Positions 1 to 12,472 of a DNA stretch of 64,000 nt are shown here, piece by piece (position 1 is the stretch's first letter; each line of letters starts with the position of its first letter). The stretch is from Prinia subflava (taxonomy: Eukaryota > Chordata > Aves > Passeriformes > Cisticolidae), in contig NC_086248.1 in assembly GCF_021018805.1 (NCBI RefSeq), positions 52,333,485-52,397,484 on the forward strand. The letters run 5' to 3'. The translations under genes and the position numbers were made by a program. The notes under the pieces were generated by a model that was not told the origin of the DNA, did no database searches, and worked only from the letters and a program-made list of their open reading frames with translations.

Positions 1-3000
1 GGCCTGGTGTGCACAGGAGGGCTTTGCTGCTGAGATGCAAAAAACATTGAGTTTCTGTACTCGTCATGAAATACATCTGCAAATTGTCTAGATGAACTTG
101 TTGAAGCTGTGAAGCTGTTGTGCTCTTTATAGCTGCTTTATGTAGAAACTGGATGGATCCACAGGGAAAGTCAATAAATCTTGCGTAGAGGTAGATAGAG
201 GCTTGGTAGCCATGCCTTACGTGTTTAATCTTCTGTATGTGTGTGCACCTTTGAAGACTGTGCAACGTGAAAGAATTTTTTTATTCGGTTCTTGTTAAGT
301 TAGGTTTATACCAGACTAAACTGGTTTCCTGCAGGGTTATATCACTTCAGGCTTCTAAGTTCACCAGCAAAGTTTGTCTGGAAAGACAAATTAATGGAAG
401 CCCTGATAGATAAAAATTTTGGCTCTGCAATCGGTATGAGCACCAGTTGGATCACAACAAGCCCATTTCTGGGTTTGAACAAACCTTGCACAAGCATGAA
501 AACTGATATATGCTGACACCAACAGGCGTTGAAACATTAAAAATATTTCTGAGAGTTGAATGGCTTTACTGGATTTCTTTATATATGTAAGCCATGGTGG
601 AAAAACTGATAACTCTTTCTGGAATATATCAGATAATAGTATATCTTGTGTAATGGTCTATTGAAACACCTGAAAAGTGGAATGCTACTGCCCAACTAAT
701 AAGATGGATGAAAAGAAGTAAATAGCTGGCTTATGCATATTTTGAGTGGGTTATAAAATCTTTATTTATGACAGGAAGTTCAGCTTCTTCAAAATATATA
801 TACTTATCTAGTGAGTGCTGTGAAGATCCTGGAGAGTGACCTCTGATCTCACCAGCTTCTTTTGCTCTTTTCCTCTTCCCTTTCCTGGATAAGTTTCCTT
901 TCCACTGTCAGGAGCTTTTTAAAATGCAATTTCCTTTTCGCAGTGATCCTTCTGCATACAGTGTTTGTAGTAGCGCTCTGAAAAGGTTTATAGAATTGAA
1001 GACAAACTTGGGCACATTATAGATTGTTCATCAGTGGCATTCAAGTGACTGTTACTCAATTATGAACTTTTCTTATTTCTGTAGTCTTGAAATCTTTGTC
1101 TTGTTTTTCTTCCTGGCAATGTTTAATTGATCAGGAGAGAGACTTCCTTGCACGAGGATCTTTGTAATTATATGTCACATCCTTTTGTCTGATGGACTGC
1201 TTTAGAGCAGGTAGTAGATTTGCCTGAGAGCTGTCTATGCTTCGCACTGCTGTTGTCACTCTGTTGTGTTCAGCTAAGACACTTAAGACAAGGTTGAACC
1301 TTCATGAGACATCATTTGCAGCTGGCTTCTCTGCTCCTTGCTGCGCTGTACACCGCTGGAGAGGCGACTGAACTATGTTCAAAGCAGTGAATGGTCATGG
1401 GGGGTGTTGTTACTTGGGGCTTGCAGAAGTTCTGTGCTAGCCTATTTTTGCTCAGCTGTGGTTCTAGCACACTGGTTTTGAAGATAGAGCTCAGTAACAT
1501 TGTGCTTCTCTTATATGAATAGTTTTGGTTGCAAAGTGAAACAGTTGTGAAATTTGGAAGTATAGGAGCATGTAGTAATCTTACTGTTGCACTGGCTTTT
1601 ACCAAAGGTTTTGAAAGACGCTTTCCCATCTCCTTGAAATAGCAGAAGGGATAGATTTTGTTCTCCCTTTTCTTACCTGTCAAACTCTATAAGTAAGGAG
1701 AAGAGAATAGAATAATCATGACATTTAGACTTCATTTATCTGCTTTTCCTTACTTTTTTCCTCTTCCTCTCTTTCTCTTTGAATAGAATTTGGGTGGGGG
1801 TGGGAGGGCATTGGGAAGAAGATCTAATCTTTCTGAAGCAGTGGAGTTCCTGTGTGTGATGTCACAGGAGATACGTTTATTCCAATTGCAGCTTTAATGT
1901 TTCAGTTAAACCTGTGTACCGTGTTGGATGGACTAAGAGGTGTTTTGATGCCATGTAGGTGTCCAAATGCTTGTGCAGGAAGTGACTAATACAGCTGGGC
2001 AGGTAGGGCTGCACTAATGAGACCATAAAAAAATGGGCTTTTTTTAATAATAGAGAAGCTCTCACTGCCCAACTTACAGAACACATCGTATGGCATTAAG
2101 AAATTTAGTCTTGCTTTGCCATACTGTTTCCTTCACTACTTATTCGCATTTTAGAAATTGTTTTTTGAGGGTTAAGGTTTGAGAGACATTACCTGTATAT
2201 ATCATGTTTTGGGTTGTACAACAGATAAATTAGTTGTGCTAATACTGCATAGTACAAACCCAAGCAAACAAGAAATTGCTTCTAGATTTATTTTTTTTTT
2301 TAACTGGAAAAACAGAATTATGAGAGTAGCTCAGTCATACTTGTCCTATGGTGACCACAGTGAAAAATCCTTGGAATCATGCCTAATGGTAGCTCCAGTT
2401 CAAATGACTTTAAAAAACAGCTTTGCTTTAACTCTTTGGCGAAAACATGTTGCTTTTTGCTATTGTTTCATGTGAAACTAGCTGCAAACTTGTAAAATTC
2501 CAAACATTTTTTTTGTTCACAAAACCTGCAAATTCGGAGAAGTGGTGCCTGATTGTTGAAATTTCCTTGAACCTGTAAATAATGTATTGAATTATACTGA
2601 TTACGGTAATACTATGTAGAATATGATTATAATTAAACTCTCATACTAAAGTTAAATTACAGCTCATATAATGAAAGTGGAAATATATACATTTTATGTA
2701 ACTTCCTTTCTCCTTTCATGTTCTTCTTGGGATTTCTGTGTTTGAACTCCTGCTGTTAGGTCCTCTCTGCTCTCTGAATTTGCACACCTCAGTAATTGTA
2801 AAGTTCCTGAAATACAGGCAGAATTGGGGTGCTCCCATCTTTAGTGGGGACTAAATAAAAGTTCTGGTCTACTCATGTGGAATTTTTTGTTGCTTTTTTT
2901 TCTACTTTTGTGATTATATCTCGAGTAGTTTCTGCAGGTTGGCCAGGTTTTCTTTACTGTATTGCACTCAAATTTACAGTTGAATGGGTCTTTCCAAGGG

Positions 3001-3390
3001 TCTCTTAAAACTACTTCTGTTGTGTGGTAGAGAGTACTGTATGTATGCAGTTTGTCCAGTGTTTCATGGGATATGAACTCAAGATCTTCCATCCTAAGAT
3101 ATTTGTCTGTTGTCATAGCTAAGGAGGAAAATTATGTGAAGTCCTTTGTGAATTCAGCAAGTGTATTTTTTATTTACTAAAATTATTATTTTTGCATCCC
3201 AGGTGCAATTTATTGTCTGCTGTTAGAATTGAAGAGTCCTAACACAGATTTCTAGATTTTCTTGGGTTTTTTCCAGATGGAAATGTTCCATCCTACTTGA
3301 ATCTATGGGGGAAAATCCTAGTGAACAGTTAGTTTGAAGAATTCTGAGCGTGAACTTTGGAGAAACCCACTTACTTGGTTGCTCCTGTGG

Positions 3391-3456
3391 TTAAAAAAAC
3401 AAAACAACAAGATGAACAAACAAACAAAAACCCACCTCACAACCCCCACCCCTACA
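3391..3456. repeat. A/C-rich low-complexity tract
   Basis: The plus strand is almost entirely A and C here, with CAAA-type units that grade into C-rich runs. It looks like a decayed simple repeat and carries no coding signal. Confidence 0.7.
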
Positions 3457-5247
3457 AATCACATTAGGTTATTTCACTAAAAATCTCCCGAGTTTCAGTG
3501 ACTGAGTGGGGAACGCAGTATTGCAGGATGTCAGTCTTCACGTTTAAAAATGCTGTACACAGGGAATGAAATATTTAACTGCAGATTTTTTCATTAGTGG
3601 CTTAACTCACTAATTCTTACAGCATTGAGGTGTCCCAGCCCTGTGGGACTTAAACTAGATGCATGTTTTGTCCATGCTGGCAATTTTAGACCCTGTAATA
3701 TGCTGTGGTTAGTTAAATTGCATGGGACAAGTCACCTTGTTTCTGGATGCTGTGCCAAGGCATGGTCCCTGAAGGCAGCTTGCATTCCAGTGGACATCCA
3801 GTAAGGCTTCTGGTGCAGAGGATGAGGGCTGTCTGGCTTGGTGAGGAATGAGACAAGTGTGGTGTGTGGGAATCCTGGCATAGAGAGACCAGAAGAGATG
3901 CAGGAAACAGAGGCAGCAGGGCAGAGGAGAGGCTGGGTGCTTGCAGGCTGCAGCTGAGGCTGCTCTGCCTGGATGTGATCTCTCCTGGCACATATCTCCC
4001 TAGCAGCTGATCAGCATGAGGTGCCTGCCTGCTGCTCCTAATAGTTATTCCCTTTGATCAAGAGTTCTGTATTTTTCCTCTGTATGTGACAGATTGATTT
4101 CCACCTTGCTGACAAAAGTGTGTATTGAAGCTGATACTCTCCCATAGAAATGTTTTTGAGGAGTAGAGGATTATTACAACTTTAATGAGTCTAGGAGCCA
4201 TGAGATAAGAGAGAATAGTGTAATAGTGAAGGTAGAAGAACTGTGTTGTGAGTTTTCCCTTCCTGGTACTATTAGAGCCCTCCAGGATGATCCCAGCCAA
4301 GTCCCTGGGGACTTCTCACAGATGACCACATACTGCAGTGACTCAGTTTGTGAACTTACCTTTGGCACTCAAACCACTAGGAGCTGTGCTTTGAGGTCAG
4401 TCAAGCTGGTGTAGGAAAAAGACATTCTTACTTGCAAAACATTTATATTCTATTACAAGAAGTTAATAATTTTCTGTAGCGACTTAGTGTGCAGAAATTA
4501 CTGAAGGGGCACATTAAAAAGTGCTTTCATGATCTATTTTATCATTCTTTCTTGCTAGCCTGTTCTTTCTTACTGATTACAGTTTTGCAAATGAGAAATC
4601 AAATGGAACTGTAATTTGCACTTTTAAGCATAACTGTATGTACTTCAGAGACACAAAATGTGCAAGTGTATGGAAATGAGCACTGGTATGGAGTTTGATT
4701 TTTTTTTTCCTAATTTTAATAATGTTTATTGCTTTCTTGAGTTACATAGTTTTGTCAGACTTTCTCATATGTATTAAGTTGTTCATTGTGAAAAATTTGC
4801 ATGATTATTCTTCATATGAAAACATGATATGTAGGTGATCATTTGGGGGAATCATTGATCAGCCGAAGGACTCGGGCACCTTTCTATTCCTTGATGTGAA
4901 TTATATGTGAGTCTTTTCTTTGGTCTTCTATAATTCTTACCATACCCATATTAAAATCTTTTACTAGATAGGTATTTCAGTACAGGTTGAAAGACCTCAT
5001 TATTTAAAATGGCTTTATAATTAGGTTACCCTATGCGTAAGAATACAGCTAATTATTACTTTTGCCTTTAATAAAATGTATTTCATTAAATATAAATGAT
5101 CTAATAAAATGTTCCTAAACTTTCTCTTGATAATGCCTTACCATTGCTCGTCAGCAAGTGACTTGTGGATTTAACCATGAACATCCTTTGGCTTCTTCAT
5201 AGTTGTCATTTTGACTTGAGTTATGCGGTTTTAAAAAGTTATTTTAC

Positions 5248-5440
5248 AGAATCATAGACTGGTGTGAGTTGAGAGACCTTAAAGATAATCTAGATTCAGT
5301 CTCCCTCCCATAGGCAGGGATACCACCCCTAGATCAGGTTACTTCGGGCCTCATCCAGTCTGACATTGAAAACTTCTTGGGATGAGGCATCCACAGCTTC
5401 TCTGAGCAACTTGTTCCAGTGTCTCACCACACCATTGATC
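5248..5440 (-). mobile_element. CR1 LINE 3' fragment, minus orientation
   Basis: The plus strand begins with AGAATCATAG, the reverse complement of the typical CR1 3' terminus. Diverged reverse-complement CR1 sequence follows, including the segment equivalent to the loosely conserved 'GGCAGGGATACCACCC' stretch and the C-terminal ORF2 region. Roughly 190 bp can be recognised before similarity fades near 5440. It is 5'-truncated like most CR1 copies, and old, judging by its many substitutions. The family is recognised from memory of the consensus; a subfamily cannot be given. Confidence 0.85.
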
Positions 5441-5526
5441 TTGTAATATAAATTCTAACGGATTTATTTAGTTACTTTGTTTCTTGTTGTTAGGGTGAAT
5501 TAGCCTGTTCTCAAATGAAGTTTCAC

Positions 5527-5542
5527 AAAAAAAAAAAAAAAA
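5527..5542 (+). repeat. Poly(A) run, 16 bases
   Basis: An uninterrupted run of 16 A lies about 85 bp past the recognisable CR1 fragment. No retrocopy could be identified upstream of it, so it is listed only as a homopolymer. Confidence 0.9.
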
Positions 5543-8500
5543 GAGTTTATGTGCTCTTTCAGCTGTTTCAACAATGTCACCTTCAGTTTATGCAGGGAAT
5601 ACATAGAGTGTGTGAGGGAATAAAATCAGAGTGGCTTTCATTCAGTTAATTTCAGATGTGCCATCTTAATATCATGAGTTATTTGGTACTAAAAGTTTAC
5701 TAAGCCTCTGTATTAGTAGGAAATATTGTGGCTGCTCAGGCACACAGTGGGGCAGCTGGTATGAACATAAGAGGCATGGGGGAGTGCCAGGGACTAGCTC
5801 TGGAGGGATGCTTCTGCCATCCCTCCCCAGCCTCTTGTGAATATGGGAGTGGGAAGGTCACTGAACCTGATCTCTTGCCACCAAGGAAGGTTCTGAGACA
5901 TGTTTTAGCAAATACTAGAAATCCTAGCGGTTGGGGAAAGTCCTTTTTTTGGGAGCCATCAAATTGGTTTTCTGTCCTACTGTGCTGCCAGAAATTCTCA
6001 ACTTTTATGATTCTTCTGTAGGTTTAAAAACCTATGGTGTGTTGGGGTGGTGAGGAATAGTCAAAAGTAGACACACATGAACAGAAATTCTAAAATTGCC
6101 GAGTTTATTGGGAAACCAACAGCCGTGTTTGTTCTCAGGCAGCAATGTTTTGATTCTTAGAGAGAAATGTGAATACAACTCAGAATTTAGTTCTGCAGCA
6201 AGATGCCACTCAGTTTTCTTGTTGCAGGGAGCATTGTGAAAAGTACGTACAAGTTACCTGGATTTTTGGACGTTGTCTCAAAACCACAAAAGTCACAAAT
6301 ACAAATATTCCCGCTTTCATTTTGCACAGAAAGTCAGTGTGCTTTGGGACATCAGTTTCCTGCATAGCAACAACAGCAGCTTTTAGTGGCAGTTCCTGCT
6401 GTTTGGTGCTGGTTAAAAAGAGACTTTACAAGTGCTAAGTCATCACTGGATGAAAATGTGGAGTAACTGGAACAGTTCAGAGGTGAGCCAGCCACTATGT
6501 GTGTTATTTAAGTCAGGAAAAGTGTGTGGATTCATAAAATTCTGATGACTAGACCTTTTTCCCTGTGATTGTGAAGAGGATGTTACTTTCCAGGGGAAAA
6601 CTGCAGGAGAGAAAAGATGCAAATTATGGAAAAGGCAGGATTTCTTAGGAAAGGCTGATATGGGTCCCTCTTCTTTCTTTTCCTGATTTTTCTGTCTTGT
6701 CTTCTTCCTCTCCCCAAACAAGCTATCAAAGCTGCATCTTCCTACCCTTTCTGAGGTGAATCACTGCAGCCAACCAGGCCTGTAGAGAAGCTTGTTATGG
6801 TGGTCAGTGATTGCTTAACCATAGGGAGTAATTGCAGTGGGCAGATCTGGAAGAACTGTTGGGTTATTTTTCTAAAAACAATAGTTCTTATCGCATTAAA
6901 AATCTGAAACAAAACTAGTATTTTGGCTAGACAGGTCAGTGTTTAACATCATGTTTCCATTTCAATGGTAATATCAATGCAATGTAAATGAGATACTTTT
7001 GAAAAGTTTTCTCCTCCTTGCCAACAATCATTCTGCTTATCTACTTGTCTCTTTGTCACAAAATCTGTTGATCCTTTCTTTTTGGTCTGACAGAATCAGG
7101 AGTTGGAGATATGTCCTTGTGTACAAACTCTCTTGTGTCCTGTTACTGTGCCTTGTAACTTCTGCTCCTGTGCTGCTTCAGTTCCTGCTTAGTAGCCTTT
7201 CTCCCACTGGGGACTGTATAAATTCTTTGGAAATAATTAATGAAACTAGAATTTCCTCAGCTGGTATTGAATTCAATTACTAGTAGAGTCCATCGCTTCA
7301 GAAGTGGAGAATGCATGTAGTTGACTTCATACCTTCTTCACCTCACTTCACCTGCCCACCTCCTGGTCCTCAGTTCTTTCTGGTGATGGTTTGAACTCTG
7401 TTACCTTCTAGTACAGCAAAAACGCTTCTATAAAAATTCAGTTTGACAAAGTTTCTGCAGCCCTGCGAAAGTTTAACACTGGCAGAAGTGGAGCATCCAG
7501 GCATCTAACAATCTGTTCATCATTTTTCAAACCTTCGTAGTCAATAATGCTCAATTATTTTCTTTTTGGGTTTTGGTTTATTGCAGGGGGGGATGTTGAG
7601 ACAAGTTTGAATTATTTTTGCTGGTAAAGAGGTAGGCAGTACCTACAGAAATAAAAAGTAGTGATTTTCTTCTGATTATAAGCAGTTTCTCCTACCATAG
7701 CCATTTTTAACTTGGAGTCTCCAGAGGTAACATGTTTACCCTTGGAATAGAACAATGAAACATATTTAGTAAAAACTTCTTGCATTGTATGTCAAGTTAA
7801 TGAGATGTCTGGTTCATAGTATATATTTTAATAATCATTGTTTTATTCTTATGGTCAGCTTGTTCACAATTTTTTATAGCATATGTGACAGTTGTTGGTC
7901 GAGTTCCTCCCTACTGCTTGGTCCAAAGTTGCTGAGGTTACCTATTAACTTAGTTGTTTCATTACAAGTAATGTATTTCTTCATCATGAAAAACCTGCTT
8001 ACTTTATAACTGTTCCTCTTGGCTAGCTTTACAGATTAGACTCTTGTATCCTTAAGGGAGACAGTTGAAAGCAGAGCAGGAATTGCGCCAACAGAAGTGG
8101 AAAGCCTGAAGAGCATCTGAAAGGCTGTGGGGTGGCTGTTAGGGCAGATGCTGAGCTGAGACCTGAAGCTCGATGAAGGATTTTCGTGCATGTTCCTGAG
8201 CATTTTAAGTACTTGGGCAAAATGGGTAAATACACATTTGTACTCATAAAGTTAATAATCACCTAGCTACAACAAAATATAGGCTGCTTTCTGAGGGACA
8301 GAAATTCTGGCACCTGTGCAGAAAACACTGCTGCTTAGAGTGTTTTCTCTAATTTAACTAATGCCTTGCATGGATGCAGTGATCAAGTGCACTCCTCCAA
8401 CCCTGGTGCTGTAGTTGCCATTAAGTTTTTCTTTTTTACTGAGAGGAGCTGCTGAGCATATTTTGGGCTTGTAGCTTCCTAAAAGTAAACACAGTTAACA

Positions 8501-11500
8501 CGAGATATGCTTGGTACTTGATCTGAAGGTGTAGATTGACATGACAGGTAAGACAACTGGTGGCCTGCTACCTCTGCAAGAGTTTTTCCTTGTCTGTGTG
8601 CTTCCCACTTTTCTCTTGGGCTGTGAAGTAGTGATCATGTGTCACAGGGGGAATTAATTCACCTGCTTTAAATTAGAAACTCGTTTTAAAACACTTCAGT
8701 CTCCTGTGTTAGCTAACTGAAACTTCTCTCCTTGCAGCCTTGCAATTGCTCTCTAAAGAAGAGAAAAAGAAGGGAAAGCTACATTGACTTCTTCCATAAA
8801 TTTTTATCCATTAGTCACAGTGCAGTCTGAGATAATGTTGGTCTTGGATGACTGTGACTTGGTGGAGTGGCTGAAAGGGTCTGAGACCAGGGGAGGGATA
8901 CTGGGAACAGCTGGTGTGGGAGAGGTCTGGCTGGACCTGCACCCTATATTCAGGTCTATAGGTGTTTGATCACTTAACTGGAGACATTCGGTTAAACTGG
9001 TAAACCTGACATACCGTCCAGAAAGAGAAGTCTGTGTGGGTAGAGTCCTCTTTTTCCTTTCTATTCCAAGTCAGTCTCTAACCAGGCAGAAAGGATGATT
9101 GCAGGGATCTGAATTCAGTGGTAACAACAGTTATTCCCACTTTCCCATATTCATACACTGTCTGGGACTGCTATCAGTCTCAAAGTTATTAAAAACTTAA
9201 GGCAGGGAAAGGAAATGTCCTTTTATCTTGCGGTGTTTTTGTTGTTTTTTGTTTTTTTGATCTACATGCAAGTATTTCCACAGCCTTATCTGATCACAAT
9301 GATACTTCTGCACAAATCAACTCTCTTCCTCACTGTTAACACTGAGATTTTAGCCCAGAGTCTAACCTTGGGCACTTGACTTATTCTACCTTTGTTGTTC
9401 ATTTTTGCCTCATCACAAAGGCAGGCTGTCAGAGCACAACACTACCCTACAACATCTTTGTCAAATCGATATTAACATTTTTAAATAGTAAAAGGTTTGT
9501 AGTAAAGGTCATGTTATGTTATACTTTTCTGATAAACGTAGATTTACATATATAAACAGTAGATGAGATGACTAGTAGTGGGTTTGGCTTGTTTTGTTTT
9601 TATAAAGAGAATTTGTAAAAAAATGGGAAGTTGTAGTTTCTTCTCTCATTGTAAACCTGATGCAAAAATGAATATATTAATAGCCTTGTCAGCTGATAGA
9701 ACTGCCTTTAGGAATTTAAATGAACTTGCTTCATGTTTTCTCTGCTTTAGGAGAAAGTGGTAAATGGAATATATTGTTCTAAACACAGTTACAGTTTGAT
9801 TTTCCTAGTATACAACACGTATATTGTCGGCTTCCCCCCTTGTTTTGCTGTTTCTAATGGTTTTACGATATAAAGATTCTGGCTGCTTTTGGCAAACAAG
9901 GTCTGCAGCAATCAGTACACAAACAGTCCCTTCATCAAGCTGAAGTTTCAGCTTCAGTGGGGACCCTATTCTGTCAGATTCTTGGGTAGATTGACCTGAC
10001 ATGGTAACAACTCCAGAATTACAGCCAGTGTTTGATCATTGGGAGAATTAACTCTGATAGCTTGGCTGTTCAATAAGCTGTTTAAAAATTACTGTGCACT
10101 AGATGAGTGCAGCACTCTACAGGATTAGATCAATTATGGGACAGAATTGTACTTTCAGCTTTCATAAGATGTGGGGTTTTTTTCTTCTGTGCCATAGGTT
10201 TCTGCTGAGGTATCTTAGGTAACAGTTTAACTCCTTGGTGATGGGTAATTTGCTCCCAGCTGGAGTGACACTTGACTTCAGTTCTGTTTCTCCAAGTATG
10301 GATCAGAATCACTGGTGAAGCTTTTGCCTCAGCTCCCTGGAGAAGGCTGTATTTTGTTTGCACTTGTTTATCTTGTATATTTGCTCCCTGTGGTGGCTGT
10401 ATCTGTCTTTGCATTAAGTGTGCATCAAAATGTGTTTTCAACTTACAATGCACTGTGAGAAATAACTTGATGAAGTAGTGTGACATTGGAGTTATAGCAC
10501 AGTATCCAGGGTTTGCCTGTGTGATGGCATGTGGGGGGAAGCTTGAAAGTTTGTTCTGCATTAGCCTTTTCCAGGTTTATTCCTGAAAATGGGTCAGCAT
10601 GCACATCCATCACTGAAGCCATGTAAAAGTTACCAATTTCTGTCATTTCATGGTACCTGTTATTAGCACAGCTTTCCATTAAGACCAGCTGTGTTGTGGG
10701 TTGGTACTGGTACAGTGAGATGGGTTACTTTTCAAAAAGGCAGAGCAAAATAACTATTTATAGATCGAAACTTAGCTCTTTTGTTACATCTTGATCACAT
10801 AAAGAAGTTTATTCAAGTTACCTTGTTTGTAGGGGAAGATAAGTGATGTTATATTAACCTCATACACTATACCTTGAATCGAAGAAATGTCTGCTATTAC
10901 TCCTGACAATGACCTGCCAGTTAGAAAATACTTTTCAGGCTTTCTTCTGCTTTTGTGTGTACCTATGCAACTCTGCTGTTTCTTTATTAAATTCATCAAG
11001 TAAAGAGGACGCAATTTAGCTTCATGTCTGATAGTCAGGCATGAAAATACTGATTATTACTACATGCACAAGAAAACTCACAAACTCAAAACTAGCAAAG
11101 ATATGCAAACTAGTTGTAGGTATCTTTCTGAAGGAAAGCAGGATAGGTTAGAAACAGCTATAAAATGCCTGTCCTTTTTTCTATGGGCTGGGGAATGTAG
11201 ATGATCAGACTGGTGAAGAGAGTAGTAGAGACATTTGTGTTAAGAGTTCTATTTTTAAGTATTCACCTACATCCATGCTAACTCTTTGTAGCCGTCTTCT
11301 GGGATGTAATAGTGAGATGAGCAGGAGCGTACTTCTCTTCTCCTACTGCCTTTGCTTGATTATAAGAGCTTTTCTTAGTTTTTGCTAAGTACCACTTTCT
11401 GTTGGAAGAATATCAAGCCTCATGAAGTGTTTCTGTAGGTACAACAGTAAAATATAACAGCAGCTGTTGTTGGAGAAACCAAGGGTTGATTAACTATTGC

Positions 11501-11833
11501 TGATGATATCAGTTGGCCTTACCTCTACTAGAGGTTCAGTAATACAGGTTAGTGAATAGGTTGTGCAAATATACCATGATTTGTCCTATTTTATTTGAAA
11601 TAAATGAAACACTTGGCAAATGGGAGCTCAGGAGCCTATTCCAGGTTTCACGTCTGGTGGGGAACCTGACATGAACAGTAGAAGAATGAACTTTTGATCT
11701 TGGGTTTTTCAACACAAATAATTGTAGGATAAATTTTCGCTGTTAATGGATTTTTTGTGGCTCCACCCAAAGACCAAAGTGGTGATTCCAAGTGAGGATG
11801 GGGATCATGTTTTCACTGTTGTGTAACAGCTTG

Positions 11834-12236
11834 TCATAGAATGGTTTGGATTGAGAGGGACATACATTAAAGATCATCCAGTTCCGACCCCTCTGCTGTA
11901 AGCAGGGATGCCACCCACTAGACCAGTTTGCCCAGGACCTGATCCAACTTGGCCTTCAACACTTCCTGGGATGGAGCATCAACAACTTCTCTGGGCAACC
12001 TCTCCACCCTCTCAGTAAAGAATTTCCTCCTAATACCTGATCTAAACCTGCCTTCTTTCTGTTTGAAGGCCATTACCCCTTGTCCTGTAACTCCATGCAG
12101 TTGTAGGAAATCTCCAGCTCTCTTATAGGCTCTTTTTAGGAACTGTAAGGCGGCCCTAGGGTCTCCCTTTCTTCTTTTCAGCTTCTTCAGCCTGTCTTTA
12201 TCAGAGGGGTGCTCCAGCCTTCTGATCATCTTATGG
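11834..12236 (-). mobile_element. CR1 LINE 3' fragment, minus orientation, about 400 bp
   Basis: The plus strand starts with the reverse complement of the CR1 tail (TCATAGAATGGTTTGG at about 11834) and runs through the reverse complement of the ORF2 C-terminus. Read on the minus strand, the open frame 11918-12418 contains typical CR1 ORF2 end residues such as 'RRKFFTERV' and 'LPREVVDAPS'. The upstream part of that frame, beyond about 12236, is not CR1. It is the 5'-truncated 3' end of one copy with no complete reverse transcriptase, so it cannot be autonomous. Confidence 0.92.
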
Positions 12237-12447
12237 ATGTTAACGTTTTGTCCATCTTTAAGAAAGACATGGGAAAGGTTTTGATTGTGATGCTGATTAT
12301 TGTTAATAGTTAACAGTATTATTCCATTGGAATAGATTTGGTGAAGGTTGGAGTTTGACTGTAGATGATTTCCTGTCGTAAGCAAGACAAGGAAACAGCT
12401 ATGTACCTTTTTAAGCATTGTTCCTTTGAGAGAGTGTCATACACATA

Positions 12448-12472
12448 AAAATTACCTGCTGAAGGTAATTTT
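12448..12472. repeat. Perfect 10-bp inverted repeat
   Basis: The arms AAAATTACCT (12448-12457) and AGGTAATTTT (12463-12472) are perfect reverse complements around a 5-base loop. The hairpin is AT-rich and lies about 210 bp beyond the truncated end of the CR1 copy. No function is assigned. Confidence 0.8.

Noticed and set aside
3620..3680. Sequence faintly like the CR1 3' end (GAGGTGTCCCAGCCC and ACTAGATG words)
   Set aside because: The similarity is too short and interrupted, and no terminal repeat is present.
10130..10561. 143-codon minus-strand open frame
   Set aside because: It has no recognisable domain, lies in intron 1, overlaps a plus-strand frame and has a composition typical of chance frames.
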